Assembly: GCA_028819255.1 (NCBI GenBank)
Contig: JAPPMB010000068.1
Span: forward strand, 18,079-59,849
DNA from: Bryobacterales bacterium
GTDB lineage: Bacteria; Acidobacteriota; Terriglobia; Bryobacterales; UBA6623
Reading direction: 5' to 3'
DNA: 41,771 nt
Position numbers and translations under genes: made by a program. Under the pieces are notes generated by a model. That model was not told the DNA's origin and ran no database searches. It saw only the letters and a program-made list of their open reading frames with translations. Below are positions 28,367 through 36,636 of the stretch, one piece after another. Every line of letters starts with the position of its first letter. Position 1 is the first letter of the stretch.

Positions 28367-30914
28367 GATAACGGCCGGCCTGCCTGCCCGCCGTGGCGGC
28401 GGATCGGCGCCGATCCGACTTGCCGCGGTCTGGGTGGCGATGCTGTTCGTGTTGCCGGCCCAGGCGGAGCTGCCCGTCCCGGAGACGCACTTCGGACACG
28501 TCATGGGAGCGGACCGCGAGCTGGTCTCGTGGGCGGAGGTGCTGAGCTACTTCCGCGCGCTCGACGCGGCAAGCGAATCCGTGCTCGTCGACGAACTCGG
28601 CCCAACTACGGAGGGGCGGCCGATGATCGTCGCCGCGATCGCCAGTCCCGAGACGATCGCCGATCTGGAGCGGTACCGGCGGATCGTCGGCCGGCTGGCC
28701 GACCCCCGGGCCACGCCCCCGGAGGAGGCGGCCGAGCTGGCCGCGCAGGGCAAGCCCGTCGTCGTCGTCACCTGCTCCATCCATTCCTCCGAAGTGGCCT
28801 CGACGATGACTGCGGTGCAGTTCGCGTACGACCTGCTCACCGACGACACGCCCCGCCATCGCGCGATCCTGGCGAACACGATTTTCCTGCTGGTGCCTTC
28901 GCTCAATCCCGACGGCGTCGACAAGGTGCACGCCTGGTACAACCGCTGGGTCGGGACGCCCCACGAGGCGGCGCCGCTGACCGAGCTCTACCACCGCTAC
29001 ACCGGTCACGACAACAACCGCGACTGGTACATCTTCAGCCAGCAGGAGACGCGGCTGACCGTCGAGAAAGTGCACAACGCCTGGCACCCCCAGATCGTCT
29101 ACGACGTGCATCAGATGGGCCGCTACGGGGCGCGCATCTTCGTTCCTCCCTGGATCGATCCCGTCGATCCCAACATCGACCCGCTGATCGTCCAGCAGGT
29201 CAACGCCTTCGGCACCGCGATGGCGGTCGACCTCACCGCGGCCGGCAGGAAGGGCGTGCTGATTCACGGCATCTACGACTACTACTCCCCGGCCCGCCAC
29301 TACCAGAGCTACCACGGAGCGATGCGGCTTCTCAGCGAATCGGCCAGCGCCCGCTTCGCGTCTCCCGTGGTCGTCCCCCCGGACCGGCTCGACCGCAAGG
29401 GACGCGGCTACGACGCGAAGGTCAGGAGCTGGAACTTCCTCGAGCCCTGGGAGGGCGGGGAGTGGCGTCTCGCCGACATCGTCGAGGACCAGCTGCTCAC
29501 GTTCGAGTCAGTGCTCTACTCCGCGGCGCTCCGCCGGTCCGACCTGCTCCGCAACTTCTACGAACTCGGCCGCCGGGCGATCGAGCGCGGAAAGGGACAG
29601 GCCTGGGTCGTCCCCGCCCGCCAGCACGATCCGAATGCCGCTGCGCGCCTGCTGGAAACCCTGCGCTTCGGCGGCGTGGAGATCGAGCGCGTTGTGGGAC
29701 CGGCGCCCGAGGATGCGGACTCGATCCGCCCGGGGGACTACCTCGTGCAGCTGTCGCAGCCCTATGGCGCGTTCGCCAAGACGCTGCTCGAGCGCCAGGA
29801 CTACCCCGACCTGCGGGTCTACCCGGGCGGTCCACCGCTGCGGCCCTATGACGCCACAGCGCATTCGCTGCCGCTGCTCATGGGCGTTGAGGCCGGACCC
29901 GCCGTGGGCCAGCCCGCCGTCGAGACCGAACCGGCCATCACGTTCGACTTCGGCGCCGGGAGGGTGGCCGATGCGGCGAACCTGCGTCTTTCCCCCTCGC
30001 CGAGCGCAAGCTGGATTGCGGTGAACCGCCTGCTCTCGGACGGCATATCGGTCCACCGGTCGCTGCTGGACGGCGCGTTCGTCCTGAGTGCGCCTCCCGC
30101 GGTCCGCGAGCGCATCGAGAAGCTCGCGAAGGAGCTGGCGATCGACTTCGACGCAAGCGAGACCCCCGCGTCGAATCACCCGCCCCTGCGGATGCCCCGG
30201 GTCGCGATCTACTCCGGCCACGTGCCGCTGATCGACGGAGGCTGGACGCGTTGGCTCCTGGACCGCTACGAGATGCCGTACCGCACCGTCGGAAACGACG
30301 AGATCCTGGCCGGACTGCGGGAGCAGGCCGACGTCCTCATCATTCCGGACGCCGGACCCCACGTGCTGCACGAGGGTTTCGACCGGCTGTACGCGGACGA
30401 GATCTCCACCGTGCCCCCCGCCTATCGCGGTGGCATCGGGGATGCCGGAGTGGCCCAGATCGTCCAGTTCGCGCGGGCCGGCGGCACCGTCCTGGCGTTC
30501 AACCGCGCGGCCGCGTACGCCGCCGAGCGCCTCGACCTGCCCGTCGAGAACGTGACGGCCCAGCTTGGCAAGAGCCGCTTCTACGGTCCGGGGACGCTGG
30601 TCAACGTCGAGGCGGACCCGCTCCACCCGCTCTGCTTCGGCATGCGGGAGACCCAGGCGGTGTGGTTCGAGTCCGGTCCCGCCTTCCGCCTGCGCCGCGG
30701 CGCGAGCAGCCGCGTGCGGCAGGTTCTTCGCTATCCGGAGCGCAACCTGCTCGCCTCCGGATGGCTGCTGGGCGAAGCCTTCCTCGTCGGGCGCGCAGCG
30801 GTCGCAGACGTCTCCGTCGGAGCGGGTCGCGTCGTCCTGTTCGGGATCCGGCCCCAGTACCGCGCACAGTCCGACGCCACGTTCAAGATGGTCTTCAACG
30901 GCCTGTACCTGTAG
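28323..30914 (+). CDS. Secreted M14-family zinc carboxypeptidase-like protein with C-terminal amidotransferase-like region
   Basis: 863 residues from the ATG at 28323 (Met5 and Met11 are alternatives). A hydrophobic signal segment lies at about 31-48 (LAAVWVAMLFVLPAQAE). The M14 zinc site is SIHSSEVAS with H154 and E157, and the third ligand is H263 in YDVHQMGRYGAR. Between them are PSLNPDGVD (~193-201) and GHDNNRDWY (228-236), typical of this group. A transglutaminase-like or glutamine-amidotransferase-like alpha/beta region (about 620-840, e.g. RVAIYSGHVPLIDGGWTRWLL, DVLIIPDAGP) follows. This combination is common in large secreted peptidases of Acidobacteriota and Bacteroidota. The catalytic glutamate cannot be pinpointed by eye. 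Confidence 0.85.
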   Translation: MRIVMPTRCVMRAPEITAGLPARRGGGSAPIRLAAVWVAMLFVLPAQAELPVPETHFGHVMGADRELVSWAEVLSYFRALDAASESVLVDELGPTTEGRPMIVAAIASPETIADLERYRRIVGRLADPRATPPEEAAELAAQGKPVVVVTCSIHSSEVASTMTAVQFAYDLLTDDTPRHRAILANTIFLLVPSLNPDGVDKVHAWYNRWVGTPHEAAPLTELYHRYTGHDNNRDWYIFSQQETRLTVEKVHNAWHPQIVYDVHQMGRYGARIFVPPWIDPVDPNIDPLIVQQVNAFGTAMAVDLTAAGRKGVLIHGIYDYYSPARHYQSYHGAMRLLSESASARFASPVVVPPDRLDRKGRGYDAKVRSWNFLEPWEGGEWRLADIVEDQLLTFESVLYSAALRRSDLLRNFYELGRRAIERGKGQAWVVPARQHDPNAAARLLETLRFGGVEIERVVGPAPEDADSIRPGDYLVQLSQPYGAFAKTLLERQDYPDLRVYPGGPPLRPYDATAHSLPLLMGVEAGPAVGQPAVETEPAITFDFGAGRVADAANLRLSPSPSASWIAVNRLLSDGISVHRSLLDGAFVLSAPPAVRERIEKLAKELAIDFDASETPASNHPPLRMPRVAIYSGHVPLIDGGWTRWLLDRYEMPYRTVGNDEILAGLREQADVLIIPDAGPHVLHEGFDRLYADEISTVPPAYRGGIGDAGVAQIVQFARAGGTVLAFNRAAAYAAERLDLPVENVTAQLGKSRFYGPGTLVNVEADPLHPLCFGMRETQAVWFESGPAFRLRRGASSRVRQVLRYPERNLLASGWLLGEAFLVGRAAVADVSVGAGRVVLFGIRPQYRAQSDATFKMVFNGLYL

Positions 30915-30936
30915 GGCTCGCGCGCCCTTTCCCGCC

Positions 30937-31623
30937 GTGAACTACTACAACTACTTCACCGAGGTCGAGGATCACTTCCGAAAGGCCCGGGACAGCGGCA
31001 TGTTCATGATGTCGCCGCTCGACTGGGCGTTGGTGGAGGCCTGGAAGGACGCCGGGGTCCCCCTCGATGCCGTGCTCAAGGGAATCGATCGCGCTTTCGC
31101 GAAGCGTCGCACGAGAGGCGGGCGGCACTCGGCCGTCAACTCCGTCGCCTACTGCACGCAGGAGGTCATGGGTGCGGCCAGCCAGGCAGCGCGCACGCGG
31201 GTTCTCGCGGAGCAGAAGCCGAGGCCGGGATTCGAGGCCCCGCGTCTGGGAGCGTTCTTTCGGGACCGCGCCGGCCAGCTGAGAAGCTTGGCGGGCGAGG
31301 CCCGGCCCGGCAGCGAGGTCTTCGAGCAGACCGCGGAGGCGCTCGAGCGCATGGCGCTGAGGATCGAAGCGGGCGAGCTCGGCGATCTGGAGGACGTGGA
31401 GCGGCGCCTGACGGTCCTCGAGGACCGTGTCGCCGCAGTCGCGGCCAGCGTGCTGAGCGAAGAGGAGATGCTCTCTGCGCGGCGGGACCTGGACGCGCGG
31501 CTCAGACCCTATCGCAGGAAGATGTCGGCCGGCCAGATCGCGATGCTGGAGCAGAAGTACATCCGCAAGCGCTGCCTGGAAGGGCTCGGCGTCGCCCGCA
31601 TGAGCCTGTTCTACGTCGAGTAG
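30937..31623 (+). CDS. Conserved hypothetical protein (Acidobacteriota-type)
   Basis: 228 residues from the GTG at 30937, 22 nt after the peptidase stop. The first residues NYYNYFTEVEDHF and the segment SPLDWALVEAWKDAGVPLDAVLKGIDRAF are strongly reminiscent of a family seen in that phylum without an assigned function. The middle (about 90-190) is helical and partly coiled, and the end RRKMSAGQIAMLEQKYIRKRCLEGLGV looks like a short basic helical bundle. No signal peptide or membrane segment, so probably cytoplasmic. It may be co-transcribed with the peptidase; no function is suggested. Confidence 0.7.
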   Translation: MNYYNYFTEVEDHFRKARDSGMFMMSPLDWALVEAWKDAGVPLDAVLKGIDRAFAKRRTRGGRHSAVNSVAYCTQEVMGAASQAARTRVLAEQKPRPGFEAPRLGAFFRDRAGQLRSLAGEARPGSEVFEQTAEALERMALRIEAGELGDLEDVERRLTVLEDRVAAVAASVLSEEEMLSARRDLDARLRPYRRKMSAGQIAMLEQKYIRKRCLEGLGVARMSLFYVE

Positions 31624-31659
31624 CCGGGTTGCGCCGCGGGCCGCCGGCGCGGGGCCATA

Positions 31660-32517
31660 ATGAGAGGCGTGCCCCACGACCTTGCGCTCTACAACGGCCG
31701 CTTCGTCTCGAGCAGGGACCCTCTCCTGCCGCTCGGCCAGGCGGGCCTGTTCACCGGCTGGGGCGTCTTCACGACGCTGCGGATCTACGCCGGGATCCCC
31801 TTTGCCTTCGAGCGCCACTGGGAGCGCCTGACGCGCGACGCCGGCCTGCTGGCGGTGGAGATGCCGAAGGACCGGGACGCCCTGCGCGACCGGCTGATCG
31901 AGCTGGCGCGGCGGAACCGGTGCCCGGAGGCCAAGATGCGGCTCAACATCGTCCGCGCCGATCCCGGCATTTGGGAGAGCGTGCGGACGGGACGGGCGTC
32001 GAACGTGGCGGCGTTCTCGGCGGACCTGGTGCCCGGTCCCGACACGGCGGCCCTTTGCGTGCGGGCCCAGGGGCGTCACGCCGGCTCCCGCTTCGCCGGC
32101 ACCAAGACGCTCTCGTGGGTGCACAATCTCGCCCTGTTTCGGGCCGCCCAAAACTCCGGCTACGCGGACGCGCTGCTGCTCAACGAGTTCGACCACGTGT
32201 CCGAATGCACGTCCGCGAACGTCTTCATCGTGCGTGACGGAGTCACCGTCACGCCCCCTCTGTCGAGCGGCGCGCTCCCGGGGATCACGCGGGAGGTCAT
32301 GCTCGGCGAACTGGGGGAGCCGGTGGAGGAGGCCACGCTGCGCGAGTCCGATCTCTATGCTGCCGACGAGGTGTTCATCACCTCCTCCACGCGCGAACTC
32401 CTGCCCGTGGACCGCATCGGCGACCGTCCGCTCCCGGGGCCGTGGCCCGTCATGGAGCGGCTGAGGGGCAAGCTGCAGGAGTACGTCGCCGGATACGTCC
32501 GGTCGGCGAGGCGCTAG
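31660..32517 (+). CDS. Class IV PLP aminotransferase (branched-chain / aminodeoxychorismate-lyase type)
   Basis: 285 residues if started at the ATG at 31660. A -10-like CATAAT (31656-31661) overlaps that ATG and lies 7 nt before the GTG at 31669, which is likely the true, leaderless start (3 residues shorter). Fold-type IV signatures: YNGRFV near 11-16, G-L-F-T-G-W-G-V-F-T-T-L-R near 29-41, PLP lysine K149 in GTKTLSWVHN, and E182 in HVSECTSANVFIV. Members include branched-chain aminotransferase, D-amino-acid aminotransferase and 4-amino-4-deoxychorismate lyase; I cannot separate them by eye. It ends 4 nt inside the convergent hydrolase gene (shared CTAG). Confidence 0.85.
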   Translation: MRGVPHDLALYNGRFVSSRDPLLPLGQAGLFTGWGVFTTLRIYAGIPFAFERHWERLTRDAGLLAVEMPKDRDALRDRLIELARRNRCPEAKMRLNIVRADPGIWESVRTGRASNVAAFSADLVPGPDTAALCVRAQGRHAGSRFAGTKTLSWVHNLALFRAAQNSGYADALLLNEFDHVSECTSANVFIVRDGVTVTPPLSSGALPGITREVMLGELGEPVEEATLRESDLYAADEVFITSSTRELLPVDRIGDRPLPGPWPVMERLRGKLQEYVAGYVRSARR

Positions 32518-33404
32518 TTCGGCATCAGTCCGTGCGTTGAAAGGAAGGCGCGGATCGCCGCGTCGATCTTCTCGGTCTCCGCCATCGAGAAGCCGCCGTG
32601 GCCTCCGCCCGGGATCGTGAGCAGCTCGTTGACCGCGCCCGCCTCCTCGAGGCGCCGGTGCAGCTCGGTCGCATGCGCGTAGGGAACGATCCGGTCCGCG
32701 TCCCCGTGGATCGTCAGGATGGGCGGCACCTCCCGGCGGACATGCCGGATCGGCGAGACCGCGTCGGCAATCTTCTCGCGGTCGGTCTGGCTGCCGAGCC
32801 AGGAGACGGTGTAGGACTTCTCGTTCGGCTTGCCCGCCATCAGGTCGGCCACGTCCGTGATGCCGTAGTAGTTGACGATCGCGGCGACCTTCGGCTCGAC
32901 ATTGGAGATGCACTCGGCGTCGAAGCCGGCCGAGGTCTGCAGCATCCCGGTCGTGAGCGAGAGATGGCCGCCTGCCGAGGCGCCCGTCAGCACGAGCTTC
33001 GAGGTGTCGATGCCGTAGGTCTCCGCGTTCCGGTAGACCCACCGCAGGGCGCAGCGGCAGTCCTCGACGGCCGCGGGCGCCCGCGCGACTCGCCCCAGCC
33101 GGTATTCCACGTTGACCACGTTGAAGCCCATCTCCAGGTACGGCGCGATCCGCAGGACGCTGGCTTCCTTGGATCCGCCGACCCACCCTCCGCCGTGGAT
33201 GTAGATGACGGTCGGCGTGGGAGTCGAGCTGTCGCGCCGGTGGTAGACGTCGAGCATCTGCTCGGCGCCGCTTGCGACCTTGTAGGTTAGGTTGGGACTG
33301 ACCCGGTACTCGTTGGCGACCCAGGCGGCGAACGCGCCCGAATCGGCGGCGCTGGCCGGAACGGCGGTCAGCAGGGTGAGGAAAAGCGGGATCGTGTTTC
33401 GCAT
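32514..33404 (-). CDS. Secreted alpha/beta hydrolase (BD-FAE/HSL-like esterase)
   Basis: 296 residues from the ATG at 33404, preceded by GGAAGGAG. A signal peptide (1-~20, ending ASAAD) is followed by a hydrolase fold: oxyanion HGGG at 70-73 (YIHGGGWVGGSK), nucleophile elbow GASAGG with S143, catalytic aspartate D237 in HGDADRIV, and H269 in GGGHGGF. The 'HGGGW ... GxSxGG' pattern is typical of esterases and carboxylesterase-like proteins near hormone-sensitive lipase. Substrate unknown, possibly an acyl or feruloyl ester. The upstream extension of the frame beyond 33404 is an antisense shadow of holA. It converges with the aminotransferase gene, sharing the CTAG at 32514-32517. Confidence 0.92.
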   Translation of the reverse strand: MRNTIPLFLTLLTAVPASAADSGAFAAWVANEYRVSPNLTYKVASGAEQMLDVYHRRDSSTPTPTVIYIHGGGWVGGSKEASVLRIAPYLEMGFNVVNVEYRLGRVARAPAAVEDCRCALRWVYRNAETYGIDTSKLVLTGASAGGHLSLTTGMLQTSAGFDAECISNVEPKVAAIVNYYGITDVADLMAGKPNEKSYTVSWLGSQTDREKIADAVSPIRHVRREVPPILTIHGDADRIVPYAHATELHRRLEEAGAVNELLTIPGGGHGGFSMAETEKIDAAIRAFLSTHGLMPN

Positions 33405-33446
33405 GGAACGGCTCCTTCCGGCGGTCGGGGCTCCAGGTGCTACGGT

Positions 33447-34502
33447 GTGGGCTTGAAGCCGGGCGACCTCATACTGCGCCTCAGGAAGGGCGGCCGGCCG
33501 GCGGCCGGCTATCTCTTCCTGGGGGCCGAGCCATTCTACCGCGGCCGCTGCCACCAGGCGCTGCGCAAGGCCGCGCTCGGCACGGCTCCGGAAGAGTCCG
33601 CGGTCGCGGAAGTGAACCTCGGCGAGCTCCCGCTGACGGCGCTCGTCGAGGAGGCCCGCACGATGTCGCTGTTCGGCGGCGAGCGGCTGGTGATCGGCCG
33701 CAACGCCGAGGGCGCCGTTCCGAAGACGGCCTCCGCCGCAGGCAAGGCCGAGCGGCAGATCCTGGCCGACTACTTCTCCGACCCGGTTCCCGACACGGTC
33801 GTGATCGTGGAGGCCGTCGCGTTCGACTCCCGGGACCGCCGCGAGAAGGCGAGGCTTGCGCGCGTCGGCGAGCACTTCTCGGCGGTTCCCGTCCGCGTCG
33901 AGTTGGAGGCCCTCTCCCTGGAGGATGCGCGGTACGTCGCCAAGGTCCTGGCCCGGAGGGTGGGGCTCCGGATCGCCCAGCCGGTCCTGAACGACTTCGT
34001 AAACATGCTGGGAGCGGACGCCTTTCGCATCGAGCACGAGCTGGAGAAGCTGGCGCTCTATGTCGGAGGCGATCGGGAGGTCACCGCGGAGGACCTCGAC
34101 CTGCTGGTTCCCGAGGCGCGCCAGACCGGCGTGTTCGAGTTCTCTCAGGCCGTGGCGGACCGGGACCGCGCCCGCGCTCTGCGGCTTCTGGACAGGATGT
34201 CCAGGACCGGCATCTACTGGCCGATGCAGCTGAACCTGATCGCCGGGCTGTTCCGGCAGGCGCTGGCCGCGAAGGAACTCGGCCTGAAGGGCGCGCCGCA
34301 GATCGGCGCGAAGTTCGGCAGGCTGGGACTGCGGACCTGGCCCAGCCGGTCGCGGCAGATCGAGGGGATGGTCGCGCGCTTCCGCGAGGACGAGCTTCGC
34401 AGGGCTCTGGTTCTGCTCTTCGAGACCGACCGCGGACTGAAGGGCCCTCAGCCGGAAGAGCGCCTGCTGATGGAGACGGCCGTGATGAGGCTGACGGACT
34501 GA
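33447..34502 (+). CDS. holA: DNA polymerase III delta subunit
   Basis: Clamp-loader subunit that opens the beta clamp during replication. 351 residues with a GTG start at 33447; a TTG two codons later (33453) is equally good, sitting 6 nt after TACGGT. Family features are the AAA-type N-terminal part with YLFLGAEPFYRGRCHQAL, the acidic-hydrophobic LPDTVVIVEAV region, the central VLNDFVNMLGADAFRIEHELEKLALY (in part), and the C-terminal helical collar with GVFEFSQAVADRDRARALRLLDRM. The delta subunit lacks a functional P-loop, consistent with the sequence. rpsT lies convergent just after it, an arrangement seen in many bacteria. Confidence 0.92.
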   Translation: MGLKPGDLILRLRKGGRPAAGYLFLGAEPFYRGRCHQALRKAALGTAPEESAVAEVNLGELPLTALVEEARTMSLFGGERLVIGRNAEGAVPKTASAAGKAERQILADYFSDPVPDTVVIVEAVAFDSRDRREKARLARVGEHFSAVPVRVELEALSLEDARYVAKVLARRVGLRIAQPVLNDFVNMLGADAFRIEHELEKLALYVGGDREVTAEDLDLLVPEARQTGVFEFSQAVADRDRARALRLLDRMSRTGIYWPMQLNLIAGLFRQALAAKELGLKGAPQIGAKFGRLGLRTWPSRSRQIEGMVARFREDELRRALVLLFETDRGLKGPQPEERLLMETAVMRLTD

Positions 34503-34515
34503 GGCGCCGCCGGGC

Positions 34516-34785
34516 CTATGCCCCCGCCCCGGCGCTGTTGGCGGCCTTGGCCAGCGACGACTTCATCCGGTTGGCCTTGTTGCGGTGCAGGACGCCCTTC
34601 TGCACCGCCTTGTCGACCAGGCTGACCGTCGGGCCGAGAAGGCCGGCGGCCCCGTCGGCGTCGGCGGACAGGGCGGCGCGGAACGCCTTGATCCTGCTTC
34701 GCAGCCGGCTCCTGGTTGCCCTGTTCCGGTCGTAACGCCGGGCGGTCTGGCGAATGCGCTTCAGCGCGGACTTGTGGTTTGCCAT
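34516..34785 (-). CDS. rpsT: 30S ribosomal protein S20
   Basis: 89 residues, typical length. The start ANHKSALKRIRQTARRYDRN and the C-terminal segment GVLHRNKANRMKSSLAKAAN are unmistakable. It binds 16S rRNA at the base of the 30S body. The ATG at 34785 has little room for a Shine-Dalgarno sequence; a TTGACA/TACGCT promoter ends 14 nt before it. It converges with holA (13 nt between stops). Confidence 0.98.
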   Translation of the reverse strand: MANHKSALKRIRQTARRYDRNRATRSRLRSRIKAFRAALSADADGAAGLLGPTVSLVDKAVQKGVLHRNKANRMKSSLAKAANSAGAGA

Positions 34786-34799
34786 GTGATGCTATCTCA

Positions 34800-34829
34800 A
34801 GCGTACAGGCAGCCGAGACAGGGTGTCAA
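34800..34829 (-). promoter_or_regulatory. Promoter of rpsT
   Basis: Minus strand: perfect -35 TTGACA (34829-34824), 18-nt spacer, TACGCT (34805-34800), which is only three of six matches. Predicted leader is about 8 nt, without a good Shine-Dalgarno sequence. Confidence 0.45.
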
Positions 34830-34905
34830 CGCAACCGCGGACGACGGTCGCGGCGGATGCCGGCGATCCCAGTGCGGCGCCAAAGTAGGCTGGTACGGAA
34901 CCATC

Positions 34906-35871
34906 ATGAGTCGCCTCTCGCCCCGTCGCGTGCGCCAGCTTGCGGACTTCCTGGCAGCGAATCTCTGCATTGTGTCCGTGCTTGCGCTCTCCTTTGTCGG
35001 AATGCTTCTGCTCTCGTCGTTAACTCGGGACCCGATCGCGCTGAACACGATCCCCCTGCTGGGCGCCTCCGTCGCCGTGACGCTGGCCGCCGTCGCCCTG
35101 AGTCCGGAGGCGACCTGGTCTCGCATCGGCCTTGGCCGCACGTCAGCGCCCGGACTGCTCTGGGGCGCCGCGGTCGGCGGCGCCGCGGTCGGCGGGCTGG
35201 TTCTCGCGGCCGTTGCGCTGGAGTGGGCCGCCTGGACACCGCCGAAGCCGTCCGCAATCCGGTTCGACTGGAGGGAGACGAGGCTCATGGGCCTCGCGCT
35301 GCTCGCGGTCGGAGCCGCGGGCGAGGAGCTGGCCTTCCGCGGCCTGGCGCTGCAGTTCCTGGCCCGGGCGGCCGGGCCGTCGGCGGCCGTAGCGGTGACG
35401 TCCGCCGGGTTCGCCTGGCTGCACGGCCAGAACCCCGGCCTGACCGACCTCGCACAGGTCAACACTGCGCTCTTCGGCGCCGCATTCGGGATCGCGGCCC
35501 TGCGCTGGCGCTCGCTCTGGCCGGTGATCGGGCTTCACTTCGGCTGGAATGCCGCGCAGGTCGGGCTTGGCGTCAACACCTCTGGCATTACAATAAGGCT
35601 CACCGAGTTGAATCTGGAACTGGGCGGTGCCCAATGGCTCACTGGGGGTGACTATGGCTTGGAAGGCGGAGTGCTCGCCACGGGAATGGCGGTGGCGCTT
35701 GGCGCGGGGTTCGCGCTGCTGCCGCGCCGCAAGGGCGGCCCGCAGCTTCTGTGGCAAGCGGACCGCGCCGGCGCGGGGCCCGCTGCTCTTGCTGGCGCTG
35801 GCGCTCGGGACGTCGGCCCCCGCCTTGCTGGAGGGGAAGACGGCGAAGCTGACGGCGACCCAGCGCGCTGA
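34906..35871 (+). CDS. CPBP-family intramembrane metalloprotease (CAAX-like)
   Basis: 321 residues from the ATG at 34906; upstream codons are not membrane-like. About seven hydrophobic helices. The CPBP motifs are in order: EE-x3-R at 140-145 (GEELAFRG), FxxxH with H173 (FAWLHGQN), and HFGWN with H211 and N215, expected to bind zinc in the membrane. In bacteria these proteases are linked to bacteriocin maturation, immunity or unknown processing. The last ~45 residues (after LLPRRKGG) lose family character and are read across the start of the next gene in another frame, so the natural end may be nearer 35745 and the native stop may have been lost. It is divergent from rpsT. Confidence 0.85.
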   Translation: MSRLSPRRVRQLADFLAANLCIVSVLALSFVGMLLLSSLTRDPIALNTIPLLGASVAVTLAAVALSPEATWSRIGLGRTSAPGLLWGAAVGGAAVGGLVLAAVALEWAAWTPPKPSAIRFDWRETRLMGLALLAVGAAGEELAFRGLALQFLARAAGPSAAVAVTSAGFAWLHGQNPGLTDLAQVNTALFGAAFGIAALRWRSLWPVIGLHFGWNAAQVGLGVNTSGITIRLTELNLELGGAQWLTGGDYGLEGGVLATGMAVALGAGFALLPRRKGGPQLLWQADRAGAGPAALAGAGARDVGPRLAGGEDGEADGDPAR

Positions 35872-36577
35872 GCTGGTCCGGGAGCTCAACGCCGAGTACG
35901 GCACGGCCAAGGTCCAGATCCCGCGCTCCAAGAAGCCGCTGCACCTGCGGCCGTCCGGGCAGTACGACAGGGAGCAGTGGTCCGAGGCCATGACGAAGTT
36001 CGGGCCCGCGGCGAGAGTCGGCGATCTGGTCCAGATCACGGCGATCAGCTTCGACGGGAGGAAGCTCGTCTTCGAAATCAACCACGGCATCAGCGGCGGT
36101 CGCCGCTGGTGGCACCGCATCCAGGTCTCCGGCACCTCCAGCCGCGGCACGACGCTGGGGGCGCATCAGAACACCCACGCCCCCGGCGGCACCAAGATAG
36201 CGCTGGTCTTCCCCGATGCGCTGCCCTTCAAGACGGCGGCCGAGTTCAAGGAGATGCTCAAGCCCGTCCTGGACTTCGAGCGCCGAAGCGCCACCGAGCT
36301 GTTTCTCGACACCATCGAGCCCCGGTTCCGGGAGGCGATCGAGGCGGAGAAAGTCATCGAGGGCATGGACAAGGAGATGGTGCTCCTGGCCAAGGGCATG
36401 CCCTCGAAGAAGCTCCGCGACTTCGAGGACGGCATCGAGACCGAGGACTGGATCTACGGCCAGCCGCCAGGGGAGATCATCTTCATCACCTTTCTCGACG
36501 GGGACGTGATCCAGGTCAAGGAGAGCGTTGCCGAGATGGGCGGCTGGGTCAAGGAGACGGCCCAGATCGAGCGCTAG
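35654..36577 (+). CDS. Secreted conserved hypothetical protein
   Basis: 307 residues from the ATG at 35654 (a GTG at 35627 is possible). It overlaps the protease frame by 218 nt. A hydrophobic stretch at about residues 40-58 (GPLLLLALALGTSAPALLEG) looks like a signal peptide, but the ~40-residue lead before it is unusually long, so the true start may be obscured by a sequence error. The mature part begins KTAKLTATQRAELVRELNAEYGTAKV (in part), then ISFDGRKLVFEINHGISGGRRWWHRIQV, and ends with KESVAEMGGWVKETAQ. I recall it as a phylum-typical family without known function. Confidence 0.65.
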   Translation: MAWKAECSPREWRWRLARGSRCCRAARAARSFCGKRTAPARGPLLLLALALGTSAPALLEGKTAKLTATQRAELVRELNAEYGTAKVQIPRSKKPLHLRPSGQYDREQWSEAMTKFGPAARVGDLVQITAISFDGRKLVFEINHGISGGRRWWHRIQVSGTSSRGTTLGAHQNTHAPGGTKIALVFPDALPFKTAAEFKEMLKPVLDFERRSATELFLDTIEPRFREAIEAEKVIEGMDKEMVLLAKGMPSKKLRDFEDGIETEDWIYGQPPGEIIFITFLDGDVIQVKESVAEMGGWVKETAQIER

Positions 36578-36636
36578 GCCCCTCAGGCTGAAGAGGACGG
36601 GCCGCTTGAGGGCCCGCCCGGCGGCCGGTTCAGGCC

